From NCBI RefSeq assembly GCF_902762735.1, contig NZ_CACWPP010000018.1, forward strand, positions 1 through 54,038: a stretch of 54,038 bases of DNA. The letters run 5' to 3'. The DNA comes from an uncultured Ruminococcus sp. (GTDB taxonomy: Bacteria; Bacillota; Clostridia; Oscillospirales; Ruminococcaceae). Below are positions 1 through 10,214 of this stretch, in pieces (position 1 is the first letter of the stretch; every line of letters starts with the position of its first letter). A program made the translations under genes and the position numbers. The notes beneath the pieces were generated by a model. It saw only the letters and a list, made by a program, of their open reading frames with translations. It was not told where the DNA came from and searched no databases.

Positions 1-13
1 TCGACCATGAATA

Positions 14-256
14 ATGATTAGTGGCTCATTATTTTTTTATCAAAACTGGCTCACTTTTTTATTAGCGCTGTGGCTCAGTTTTTTATTGACAAAGGCAATA
101 AGACAGATGCGCCGCAAGATACTGGTCGAGGGCGTAGAGACCGAGCATCAGCTGCAAATACTCCGCGATATGGGCGTAGATTACGCACAAGGCTACCTCT
201 TCTCCCGCCCCATCTCAAAGCGCGATCTCATCGAGCTTCTCGAAAAAAAAGCGTAA
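14..256 (+). pseudogene. C-terminal remnant of an EAL-domain (c-di-GMP phosphodiesterase) protein
   Basis: The last ~48 residues match the end of an EAL phosphodiesterase domain: the ILVEGVETEHQ strand with its conserved E-G-V-E-T-E, then DYAQGYLFSRPIS. The catalytic N-terminal part is absent. All three forward frames are closed by stop codons within the first ~21 bases, so this tail is cut off from any upstream body. The ~30 residues before the EAL segment are hydrophobic and encoded by three degenerate copies of a ~24-base repeat starting TGGCTCA. I read it as a decayed gene end; no enzyme activity is expected. A sequencing frameshift just before the window is the alternative. Confidence 0.6.
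22..95. repeat. three degenerate ~24-bp direct repeats (TGGCTCA + T-tract)
   Basis: TGGCTCA followed by a T-rich run recurs at about 22, 47 and 71. The copies lie directly upstream of the EAL remnant and encode the odd hydrophobic stretch fused to it. Confidence 0.6.
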
Positions 257-264
257 AGCAAAAC

Positions 265-304
265 AAAGCACCCGTCCCCGATTTCAGGGAACAGGTGCTT
301 TTTT
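265..304 (+). terminator. hairpin terminator after the EAL remnant
   Basis: AAAGCACC (265-272) pairs with GGTGCTTT (294-301) and is followed by a T run. An internal CCCC/GGG pair strengthens the stem. Its right half (CAGGGAACAGGTGC plus T tract) recurs near 526-550. Confidence 0.6.
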
Positions 305-310
305 ATTGTC

Positions 311-408
311 TCCCAATTTTGATGTGTATTGCTGATGATACAAAATGGCTGTTTTTTCGTATTGTTCCCCCGCCTTCGGCGGGGGAACAATACACAACCA
401 AATTGGGA
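311..408. mobile_element. Family A miniature inverted-repeat element, copy A1
   Basis: A 98-bp imperfect palindrome. Its left end TCCCAATTTTGATGTG pairs with its right end CACAACCAAATTGGGA, and the centre is a perfect GC hairpin (CCCCCGCC-TTC-GGCGGGGG). It is flanked by the 10-bp direct repeat TTTTATTGTC at 301-310 and 409-418, a probable target-site duplication. It has no coding capacity. The remaining 419-577 holds another hairpin (TTTCTTTCCC/GGGAAAGAAA near 458-480) and a second copy of the CAGGGAACAGGTGC terminator arm. Confidence 0.75.
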
Positions 409-577
409 TTTTATTGTCGGTACAAAAACTTATGCCCATATCCTGCCATATATTTCTTTCCCAAAAAGCAGGGGAAAGAAAAAGCAGGTATAAAGCCGCA
501 AAACACCAGTCCCCCAAAAAATTCAGGGAACAGGTGCTTTTTTATTGTCGGCAAACGATTCTTCCGACCATGCCAAC

Positions 578-610
578 AATTATGAATTATGAATTATGAA
601 TTATGAATTA
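578..610. repeat. (ATTATGA)n heptamer tract at the ABC-F stop codon
   Basis: About four and a half copies of ATTATGA. The TAA stop of the minus-strand ABC-F gene (608-610) is its last triplet. The outer flank reads CCATGCCAACA, similar to the flanks of the other tracts in this window. Confidence 0.85.
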
Positions 611-2548
611 ATCCGAAAGCTCCGCCCACTCGTCCATCATCTCGTCAAGTTCGGTGCGCTTTGCTTCCAGCTGATTGCACTTCTCGGTCATCAGACCGTA
701 ATTCGCCGCCACTTCGGGGTCAGCTATCTCGTTTTCAAGGTTGAAAATGTCCACCTCAGCCTGCTCGATAAGTCCTTCCAGCTCCCTGACCCTCGCGCGG
801 CGCTTCGCATCAAGAGCGCGTTGTTCTTTGCTGCGGTAGCTTATCTCCTTTTGCTCACGCTTGTCCTGCTCAGCCTGAATGCGGCGCTGTTCTGCCGCCT
901 GCTCTGCCGCTTTCGCGCCCGCCGCACTGACGGCTTCCGCGTAAGCATCAAAGTTGCCCTCATAACAGTTGACTTCATCAGCCTTGACCTCGATTATGCG
1001 GTCAGCCACCTTGTTTATCAGGTATCTGTCATGGGAGACCAGTATGATAGTCCCCTCAAACTCAGCCAGCACATCTTCCAGAACTTCTTTGGTGTTCAGG
1101 TCGAGATGGTTTGTCGGCTCATCGAGGATAAGTACGTTGCCGCGAGTGTTCGCCATTATCGCAAAGCACAGCTTTGCACGCTCGCCGCCGCTCAGTACCG
1201 AAACAGGCTTGAAAACGTCCTCGCCCGTCAGCAGTACCGCCCCCAGAGCCTTTCGCGCCTCAGCAGGTGTCATGCCGGGGAAACGGTCTGTCAGCTCATC
1301 TATGACAGTGCTGCCCATGTGCAGTATGTTGTGTTCCTGTTCAAAGTAGGAGATCTTCACATTTCCGCCCCACACTATGTTGCCGCGCTCGTGCGGGATA
1401 ATGCCCTGTATCAGCTTGAGTATCGAGGTCTTGCCGATGCCGTTCGCTCCGATTATGGCGGCATGCTCACCCCGCCTGATGTGCAGGTCAAGGCTGTTTA
1501 TCAGCGTCTTTCGGCTCTCGCCCTCGCCCACGACCAGCGGGCAGTCTATCACTTTAACTATGTCCTTAGTCGGCTCGATGTCGTATTCCAGCTTTATCTT
1601 CGGCGGACGGGTGAACATCAGCGGCTTGTCGATGCGCTCTATCCTGTCCAGCATGTGCTGACGCGATTTCGCCATCTTCGCAGTTGAAGCCCTCGTCTTG
1701 TTGCGGACGATGTAATCCTCCAGCTTCTTTATCTCCTCCTGCTGAGCCTCCCACTCTTTCAGCTGACGCTCCGCGTTGTGCTTTTTCTGCACCACATAAG
1801 CGGAATACCCGCCCTTGTAGGAGGTCAGCCGCCCCTGTTCTATCTCGCATATGCGCGAACATACCTTGTTCAGGAAGTACCTGTCGTGCGAAACTATCAG
1901 TATCGAACCCTTGTAGCTTTTGAGATAATCTTCCAGCCACATCAGTGTCGTGAAGTCAAGATGGTTGGTCGGCTCGTCCAGTATCAGCAGGTCGGGGCAT
2001 TCAAGCAGCAGCTTTGCCAGCGCCAGACGTGTCTTTTCGCCGCCCGAAAGCGATGATATGACCCTGTCGCGCGGCACATCGCCAAAGCCCATGCCGTTCA
2101 GGATGCGGCTGATGTTCACGTCGATGCGGTAGCCGTCATTCGCTTCAAAATATGCCGAAAGTTCGGCATACTCCCCGCTGACGACTTCCAGCTCGCCCCC
2201 CGTCAGATGTGTCATCTGCTGTTCAAGCTCGTCCATTCGCTTTCGTGCGGTTATCAATTTGTCGAAGGCCTTGTGCAGTTCCTCGTCAATGGTCGAACTG
2301 CTCTCCAGGCCGCTGTTCTGCCGCAGAAAACCGATGGTGCAGTTTGATGAGACTTCCACCGAACCCAGCCCGTCATCGGTCTTGTCATAGCCCATATCGC
2401 CCATAAGTATGTTCAGCAGTGTTGACTTGCCGCACCCGTTGACACCGATAAGTCCCACAGCTTCGTGATCCTCTATCACGAGATTTATGTCTTTCAGCAG
2501 CGGCTCGCCGTTAAAATATTTATACAGATGCTCAATTTTTACCAGCAT
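608..2548 (-). CDS. ABC-F family ATPase (YdiF/Uup-like)
   Basis: A soluble protein of 646 residues with two ABC cassettes and no membrane segments, the layout of ABC-F proteins, which act on ribosomes rather than as transporters. Cassette 1 has Walker A GVNGCGKST near residues 35-43, an LSGGEKTRLALAKLLL signature and LLILDEPTNHLD. Cassette 2 has GANGIGKTS, VLSGGERAKL and VLILDEPTNHLD. The linker between them (about 250-320) is charged and helical, as expected of the P-site tRNA interaction motif, and the C terminus (about 550-646) looks like a coiled coil. Start: AGGAG lies just before the ATG. It is the last gene of the speE-exonuclease-speB run, 54 bases after speB. Its stop codon is inside a heptamer repeat. 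Housekeeping translation factor versus antibiotic protection cannot be decided from sequence. Confidence 0.93.
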   Translation of the reverse strand: MLVKIEHLYKYFNGEPLLKDINLVIEDHEAVGLIGVNGCGKSTLLNILMGDMGYDKTDDGLGSVEVSSNCTIGFLRQNSGLESSSTIDEELHKAFDKLITARKRMDELEQQMTHLTGGELEVVSGEYAELSAYFEANDGYRIDVNISRILNGMGFGDVPRDRVISSLSGGEKTRLALAKLLLECPDLLILDEPTNHLDFTTLMWLEDYLKSYKGSILIVSHDRYFLNKVCSRICEIEQGRLTSYKGGYSAYVVQKKHNAERQLKEWEAQQEEIKKLEDYIVRNKTRASTAKMAKSRQHMLDRIERIDKPLMFTRPPKIKLEYDIEPTKDIVKVIDCPLVVGEGESRKTLINSLDLHIRRGEHAAIIGANGIGKTSILKLIQGIIPHERGNIVWGGNVKISYFEQEHNILHMGSTVIDELTDRFPGMTPAEARKALGAVLLTGEDVFKPVSVLSGGERAKLCFAIMANTRGNVLILDEPTNHLDLNTKEVLEDVLAEFEGTIILVSHDRYLINKVADRIIEVKADEVNCYEGNFDAYAEAVSAAGAKAAEQAAEQRRIQAEQDKREQKEISYRSKEQRALDAKRRARVRELEGLIEQAEVDIFNLENEIADPEVAANYGLMTEKCNQLEAKRTELDEMMDEWAELSD

Positions 2549-2602
2549 AAAAAACTCCTATACCAAATTTGCGCCGCACTTCGGCGCGGGGCATCAGCCC
2601 TG

Positions 2603-3457
2603 TTATTTGCAGAACCTCAGCAGCATCTCGCGCATCAGCTTGCATGCAAGGGCAGTGCTTCTGCCGCTGTGATCGTAAGCGGGCGAAAGCTCGTTCATGT
2701 CAAAGGCAACAATGTTCAGGTCTGACAGCACTTCGATGGCATCGAGAAGCTCGTCAAAATGCACTCCGCCTGCCTCAGGTGTGCCTGTTCCCGGAAATTC
2801 AGACGGGTCAAGCACATCGAGGTCGAGTGTGAAATAAACAGGTGCCGCGCCGATATAGCCCACAGCTTCATTTATTGTGCGGAAGTCGAACAGGTTCATC
2901 GAGGTGTGCTGTTCCATCATAAAATCAACTTCGCTCTTGTCAGCGCTCCTGATACCGAACTGGAATATCCTTCCGTCGCCCAGCAGGTCGTGACAGCGGC
3001 GCATAACGCAGGCGTGGCTCAGCTTTACCCCGAGATATTCATCTCTCAGGTCAGCATGGGCATCGAACTGTATAACATGCAGGTCGGGATACTTTTCAGC
3101 CGCCGCACGCACAGCGCCCAGCGTCACCAGATGTTCGCCGCCTATCATGCAGGGTATCTTGCCGTCTGCGAGTATGGTGGCAGTCCTCTCCTGAATGTCC
3201 GAAAGAGCCTTGTTCGGCGAACCGAAAGGCAGTTCAAGGTCGCCGCTGTCGAACACCTTTATGTCCAGCAGGTCTTTCATCTGGTACAGCGAGAAAGTTT
3301 CTATCCCGAAACTCTCGCTCCTCATCGCCTGACTCGCGAACCTCGTACCGGGTCTGAAAGATGTGGTGCTGTCAAACGGCGCACCGAACATTACTATCTT
3401 TGCCTCGTCATACTCGCAGTCACAGCCTATAAAAGTGGAAATATTCTTCTCTAACAT
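2603..3457 (-). CDS. speB: agmatinase / ureohydrolase (SpeB)
   Basis: Ureohydrolase of 284 residues that hydrolyses agmatine to putrescine and urea with two Mn ions. The metal ligands are visible: GGEH (~106-109), DAHADLRDEY (~132-141) and DLDVLDP (~212-218). I chose the ATG at 3457 because a GGAGG sits six bases upstream; an ATG 12 bases earlier overlaps that ribosome site and is unlikely to be used. It lies next to speE on the same strand, so both steps to spermidine are encoded together. Arginase or formimidoylglutamase are alternatives within the family, but the speE neighbour favours agmatinase. Confidence 0.9.
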   Translation of the reverse strand: MLEKNISTFIGCDCEYDEAKIVMFGAPFDSTTSFRPGTRFASQAMRSESFGIETFSLYQMKDLLDIKVFDSGDLELPFGSPNKALSDIQERTATILADGKIPCMIGGEHLVTLGAVRAAAEKYPDLHVIQFDAHADLRDEYLGVKLSHACVMRRCHDLLGDGRIFQFGIRSADKSEVDFMMEQHTSMNLFDFRTINEAVGYIGAAPVYFTLDLDVLDPSEFPGTGTPEAGGVHFDELLDAIEVLSDLNIVAFDMNELSPAYDHSGRSTALACKLMREMLLRFCK

Positions 3458-3480
3458 AAAAACCTCCATACAACTTTTTT

Positions 3481-4659
3481 CTAAAGAATACGGTTCATAA
3501 CATGATTATAATATGTATCGTTATTTTCTTTGCATACCTGATATTCACTTACAATATAATCTGTGAATTCATATAGCTGATTTGGATACTCAATAAAAAG
3601 ACGAGTAATTAACCCTTCAGATCTAGAAGCAATAGTGTGATGAATACTTGTACTATATTTCTTTTTGAATGTATTGAAGTCAATATCAATAAGCCAATAC
3701 TTTAATTTGCCTTTTCTTTTAAAACGCAACATCTGATAATATCCAAAATTTATGTCTACATAATTTTTACCAACTGAAACCTTTAATAATGTCGTATCAT
3801 AATTTTTTTCATTTAGAATAGTACACACGGTCTTAAATATAGCATTATCGAAATCTGATAATTGATAATCATTTTTATGTTCAACGGTATATTGATCAAA
3901 ACAATACTTGTATAAAAAACTTGTAACCTGACAGTCGCTTATCGAATCATGTGAGGAATAATCTAAATTAAAATACTCTTTTATTACTGATAATTTGTGA
4001 TTGACTAACTGAGGCAAATATTTTTGGGCAAGTTTAACAGTATCAATAGTTTCATTAAAGAGTCTTTCATACCCATTTTCAAATAATGCGGTTTGAATAA
4101 AAATCATATCAAATCTTCTATTATGAGCAATCAATGGTAAATCACCAATAAACTTTGTGAATAAAGGGAGAACTTCAGAAATACTAGGAGCATCAGAAAG
4201 CATTTGATCAGTAATGCCAGTAAGATCAGTTATGGATAATGGAATTTTATATGGAATATTAACAAAACTGTGAAATCTTTCCTTTTCAACATGATCAATA
4301 TACTTGATAGCACCAATTTCAATAATGTCACAGAAATCAAACTCTAAACCAGTTGTTTCTAAATCAAAAACAACATAATTCGATGGCATTATGCCGCATC
4401 TATTAAAGACGTGAATAACTGTAGGATATCGTTTATAAGATGTACTATTTGAATCTTTTTCTGTAATTGAATCAATGACCCGAAATAAATCATCAAGCAA
4501 CTCACTTTGATGTTCTTTCTCCCATTCAGTCAAAAACTGCCCATTTTCATTTATTTTTTGAACATCTTTGTTTTCAACTAAATCGATTCCATTTTTATCA
4601 ACATCATCAGTTGTTATTATTTTATTATAGTTAGATTTACAAGATTGATTATTACTCAC
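3481..4659 (-). CDS. DnaQ-like DEDDh 3'-5' exonuclease, AT-rich insertion
   Basis: 392 residues. The central domain (about 95-255) is a DEDDh exonuclease: motif I FDLETTGLE (D99, E101), motif II AHNRRFD (D184), motif III HDSISD (H237, D242). All five catalytic residues are present. The first ~90 residues are Asn/Asp/Lys-rich and look disordered. The C-terminal ~140 residues (FGYYQMLRFKRKGKLKYWLIDID segment split here as FGYYQMLRF and KLKYWLIDID) match nothing I know. Base composition is strikingly different: one sampled 60-base line has 19 G/C, against 28 in the adjacent speE. Codon use is AT-rich throughout, and the gene splits the speE-speB pair, so recent horizontal arrival is likely. A free-standing DEDDh nuclease with an unknown C-terminal domain could belong to defence or repair; the role is unknown. 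Confidence 0.85.
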   Translation of the reverse strand: MSNNQSCKSNYNKIITTDDVDKNGIDLVENKDVQKINENGQFLTEWEKEHQSELLDDLFRVIDSITEKDSNSTSYKRYPTVIHVFNRCGIMPSNYVVFDLETTGLEFDFCDIIEIGAIKYIDHVEKERFHSFVNIPYKIPLSITDLTGITDQMLSDAPSISEVLPLFTKFIGDLPLIAHNRRFDMIFIQTALFENGYERLFNETIDTVKLAQKYLPQLVNHKLSVIKEYFNLDYSSHDSISDCQVTSFLYKYCFDQYTVEHKNDYQLSDFDNAIFKTVCTILNEKNYDTTLLKVSVGKNYVDINFGYYQMLRFKRKGKLKYWLIDIDFNTFKKKYSTSIHHTIASRSEGLITRLFIEYPNQLYEFTDYIVSEYQVCKENNDTYYNHVMNRIL

Positions 4660-4721
4660 TAAAATCCCTCCTTATTTGATGATTAAGACCAAACAAATAC
4701 TAAAAAATATATTATTTATCC

Positions 4722-5570
4722 CTACGAATTTTCCAGTATCTCCAGCACATAGTTCGGCAGAGCGAAACAGCCCTTGTGCAGTTCGGTGTTGTAGTAGCGC
4801 GTCTTTATGCCCAGCGCATTCCAGCGGTCTGCTTTCAGGTCATAGACAGGGTGCAGATTCTTCGATGCAAAACCGAACAGCCAGTGCCCCGACGGATATG
4901 TGGGTATATGCGCCTGATACACCATCGTCACAGGGAAGCTGGCACCGATGCGCTTGTGAGTGCGTTTCACCATGTCCACATAGCTGTCGTAGTAAGTGCT
5001 TTCGTGCTGGTTTATCAGTATGCCGCTGTCTGTCAGCGCTTTGAAGCAGTTGCCGTAAAATTCCTTCGTGAACAGCCCCTCACCCGGTCCGAACGGGTCG
5101 GTGGAGTCAACAATTATCAGGTCATACTCGTTCTGCTTTCTGCGCACGTATTTCAGACCGTCCTCAAAAAACAGGTGAACTCTCGGGTCATCGAACCTGC
5201 ATGCAGTCTGCGGCAGAAATTCCTTGCAGACCTGCACCACCTGTTCGTCTATCTCGACCATATCAATATTTTCGACCGACTGATACCTGGTCAGTTCCCG
5301 CACAGTGCCTCCGTCACCCGCGCCGATGACCAGCACGTTCTTTATGTCAGGGTTGACCGCCATCGGCACAGCCGTGACCATCTCATGGTAGATATATTCG
5401 TCCTTTTCGGTCAGCATGATGAAGCCGTCAAGCACCAGCACCCGCCCGAATTCGTAGGTGTCGAACACATCTATCTCCTGATAATAGCTTTTGCCCGAAT
5501 AGAGCTGTTTCTTCACTTTTATTGTGAAATTAACATCATCAGTATGCTTTTCTGTAAACCAAAGATCCAT
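4722..5570 (-). CDS. speE: polyamine aminopropyltransferase (spermidine synthase)
   Basis: 282 residues, the usual length for SpeE. It transfers aminopropyl from decarboxylated S-adenosylmethionine to putrescine. Visible features are the N-terminal beta region (YQEIDVFDTYEFGRVLVLDG), the nucleotide-binding GAGDGGTVRE (~83-92), the acidic VEIDEQ (~105-110) and the catalytic gate region DSTDPFGPGEGLF (~155-167). AGAGGATTAAA precedes the ATG. It is the first polyamine gene of the run, separated from speB by the AT-rich exonuclease gene. Confidence 0.95.
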   Translation of the reverse strand: MDLWFTEKHTDDVNFTIKVKKQLYSGKSYYQEIDVFDTYEFGRVLVLDGFIMLTEKDEYIYHEMVTAVPMAVNPDIKNVLVIGAGDGGTVRELTRYQSVENIDMVEIDEQVVQVCKEFLPQTACRFDDPRVHLFFEDGLKYVRRKQNEYDLIIVDSTDPFGPGEGLFTKEFYGNCFKALTDSGILINQHESTYYDSYVDMVKRTHKRIGASFPVTMVYQAHIPTYPSGHWLFGFASKNLHPVYDLKADRWNALGIKTRYYNTELHKGCFALPNYVLEILENS

Positions 5571-5610
5571 TTTAATCCTCTCTTTTTCTGTTTATTTCAG
5601 ACGATTACGG

Positions 5611-6147
5611 TCAATAGGTGCGATAGCCTATCACCGCGTAGTATCCGCCGTCATTTTTTCCGAAGCCGATGCAGTAGTCATACAACCCGTCGTTTTTGCC
5701 TTTTAATTTCAGGTCGTAAATTTCGGTGAAGTCATGTCCTGCACCCACATCGTCAGCTACATAGGCAAGCCAGTCCAAAGACTCTCCCGTTGGGGGCGAA
5801 ATTTCGCACTCTCCCGCAGGATAAGCCTTTTCAAGGAATTTCTGCGGGTCATCTATGCCGCTCACCCAAAACCGCACATAACTGTCCAGCCATGTGCTAC
5901 AAATGAACCGCTCTGCCGTCACATCATCGGGCAGTTCCATATCAAGTATGCGTTCGGCATAGCTGATGCGTTCATCGTCAAATTTGTCCCAGTCCTTGTG
6001 ATACTGCCGCCTTGCCGAGATCATTGAATAGAAAATCAACCCAAAAAACAGCACGACCGCCACGATAAACGCCGTCAGACAGCCCCGCAGTTTCTTCCAT
6101 TTTGGTCTGTAATAATTGGGTCTGCCCAAATTTTCATTCATTTCCAT
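5611..6147 (-). CDS. membrane-anchored protein of unknown function, paralogue of its neighbour
   Basis: 178 residues from the ATG at 6147, which has AGGTGG five bases upstream; an in-frame GTG at 6156 is the alternative. One membrane segment (GCLTAFIVAVVLFFGLIFYSM, the N-terminal third) leaves a ~130-residue outer domain. The motif DPQKFLEKAYPAGECE resembles PPQKFMEDCFDGKYE of the upstream protein, and both end in a Tyr/Gly-rich strand, so the two are diverged paralogues. The start abuts the neighbour's stop codon, so the pair is probably translationally coupled. I do not recognise the family. Confidence 0.75.
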   Translation of the reverse strand: MEMNENLGRPNYYRPKWKKLRGCLTAFIVAVVLFFGLIFYSMISARRQYHKDWDKFDDERISYAERILDMELPDDVTAERFICSTWLDSYVRFWVSGIDDPQKFLEKAYPAGECEISPPTGESLDWLAYVADDVGAGHDFTEIYDLKLKGKNDGLYDYCIGFGKNDGGYYAVIGYRTY

Positions 6148-6156
6148 ATCAGCCAC

Positions 6157-6663
6157 CTAATTCTTAGATGCGAACAGCTTTGCCTTAAAACCGCCGCCGT
6201 CCCTGTAAAATGCCGCATAATAGCAGTCGAACCGCTTCACACCGCCGCTGTTTACGTACTCGCATCGGAATATCTCTTCCGCACTTTCGGGCTTTTCGCC
6301 GTCATGATCGAGATCGTAACTGCCGCTCAGCGCACTCACATCGACAGTTTCATATTTTCCGTCAAAACAGTCCTCCATGAACTTCTGCGGCGGTTCGGTA
6401 TCCCTCAGCCAAAGCTGATAGCAGTAGTCGCCTGCCGCGTGACTGACTGTCAATTTTTCAGGCGATGAACTTCCTCCAAGCGTGATGCCCATTTCGTCTT
6501 TCAGCCTATTTATCTCGCTGTCACCGAAGTTTGTGTATTCGCGGTAAGCGTCCCGCAAAGTGAACGCCGCCACGATATTCGCCCCGACCACAAACAGCAC
6601 CGCCGCCGCTGTCAAACCGACTGCGGCTGTTATGATCGGCTTTTTGTATCTCTTCAGTATCAT
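6157..6663 (-). CDS. membrane-anchored protein of unknown function, paralogue pair
   Basis: 168 residues from the ATG at 6663, chosen because GGAG lies seven bases upstream; an ATG five codons earlier overlaps that site. A short basic N terminus (MILKRYKKP) leads into a membrane segment (IITAAVGLTAAAVLFVVGANIV), then an extracytoplasmic domain with PPQKFMEDCF and a C-terminal DCYYAAFYRDGGGF strand. Architecture and the QKF(L/M)E motif are shared with the downstream gene. It lies between lacZ and speE on the same strand. Function unknown. Confidence 0.75.
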   Translation of the reverse strand: MILKRYKKPIITAAVGLTAAAVLFVVGANIVAAFTLRDAYREYTNFGDSEINRLKDEMGITLGGSSSPEKLTVSHAAGDYCYQLWLRDTEPPQKFMEDCFDGKYETVDVSALSGSYDLDHDGEKPESAEEIFRCEYVNSGGVKRFDCYYAAFYRDGGGFKAKLFASKN

Positions 6664-6696
6664 CGTTATCTCCTGCATTTTTTGTTTAATATATTT

Positions 6697-9645
<2,949 letters not shown>

Positions 9646-9660
9646 TTATTGTTATCTTTT

Positions 9661-9689
9661 ATCATACCATATTTAAGAACGTTTTTCAA
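9661..9689 (-). promoter_or_regulatory. sigma-A promoter of lacZ
   Basis: On the minus strand, TTGAAA (9684-9689), a 17-base spacer, then TATGAT (9661-9666), 40 bases before the lacZ start. Confidence 0.75.
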
Positions 9690-9978
9690 TACAGAATATT
9701 CACTTCTTTTTTAACAATATGAACTTTTTGCATTTGCGCAGGCATCGCGTGACTGCTTTTGCGCGTCACAAAAGGGAGATGTTTTCAAACAGCATGGTGT
9801 GCGGGTGCGGCGTGCCGCTTATCAGCTTTGAAGTTCTGACGCAGCGGGTCCGTATTTCTCTTTTTATGGGCTGCCTCCCCTCCCACCCACCCACAAAACC
9901 CCGCGCCTTGGACCATCGCAAATCTCAGCATTCTCCGACCCATGCCAAAAATTATGAATAAAAATGAATATTCCGAAT

Positions 9979-10138
9979 TGTGGTTATCCCGCTGACACAC
10001 CACAAAAACAGCGGCTATACAGAACTTAGGGGTCTTGGCGTATATCTTTCCCCCGCCGCAGGCGGGGGAAAAATATACAACGCTCAATTATCCTTTTGTT
10101 TACCGCATTTTTAGTTGGTGTGCTAAAGGGATAACCAC
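9979..10138 (+). mobile_element. Family B miniature element, copy B1
   Basis: A 160-bp element. Left end GTGGTTATCCC..GACACACC and right end GGTGTGCTAAAGGGATAACCAC are inverted repeats, and the centre is the hairpin TTTCCCCCGCC-GCA-GGCGGGGGAAA. It is flanked by the 19-bp direct repeat AAAAATGAATATTCCGAAT (9960-9978 and 10139-10157). The rest of the 9690-9959 gap has no gene I can support; CCATGCCAAAAATTATGAAT near 9940 resembles the flank and start of the heptamer tracts. Confidence 0.85.
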
Positions 10139-10144
10139 AAAAAT

Positions 10145-10173
10145 GAATATTCCGAATAAAGCACTCATATTAT
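10145..10173 (+). promoter_or_regulatory. possible sigma-E (sporulation) promoter of the sipL-like gene
   Basis: GAATATT (10145-10151), 14 bases, then CATATTAT (10166-10173), close to the mother-cell sigma-E pattern. The putative -35 lies inside the right copy of the B1 flanking repeat, so insertion of B1 would have left it intact. Confidence 0.35.
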
Positions 10174-10214
10174 TACTTAGCAGACCCTATTACAAGAAAC
10201 AGGAGGTATGTATA

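Noticed and set aside
596-1687. 363-residue open frame antisense to the ABC-F gene
   Set aside because: Its start lies in the heptamer tract and the opposite strand has clear ABC motifs.
10035-10214. upstream extension of the sipL-like frame
   Set aside because: The extra 60 codons translate the B1 element; AGGAGG marks the start at 10215.
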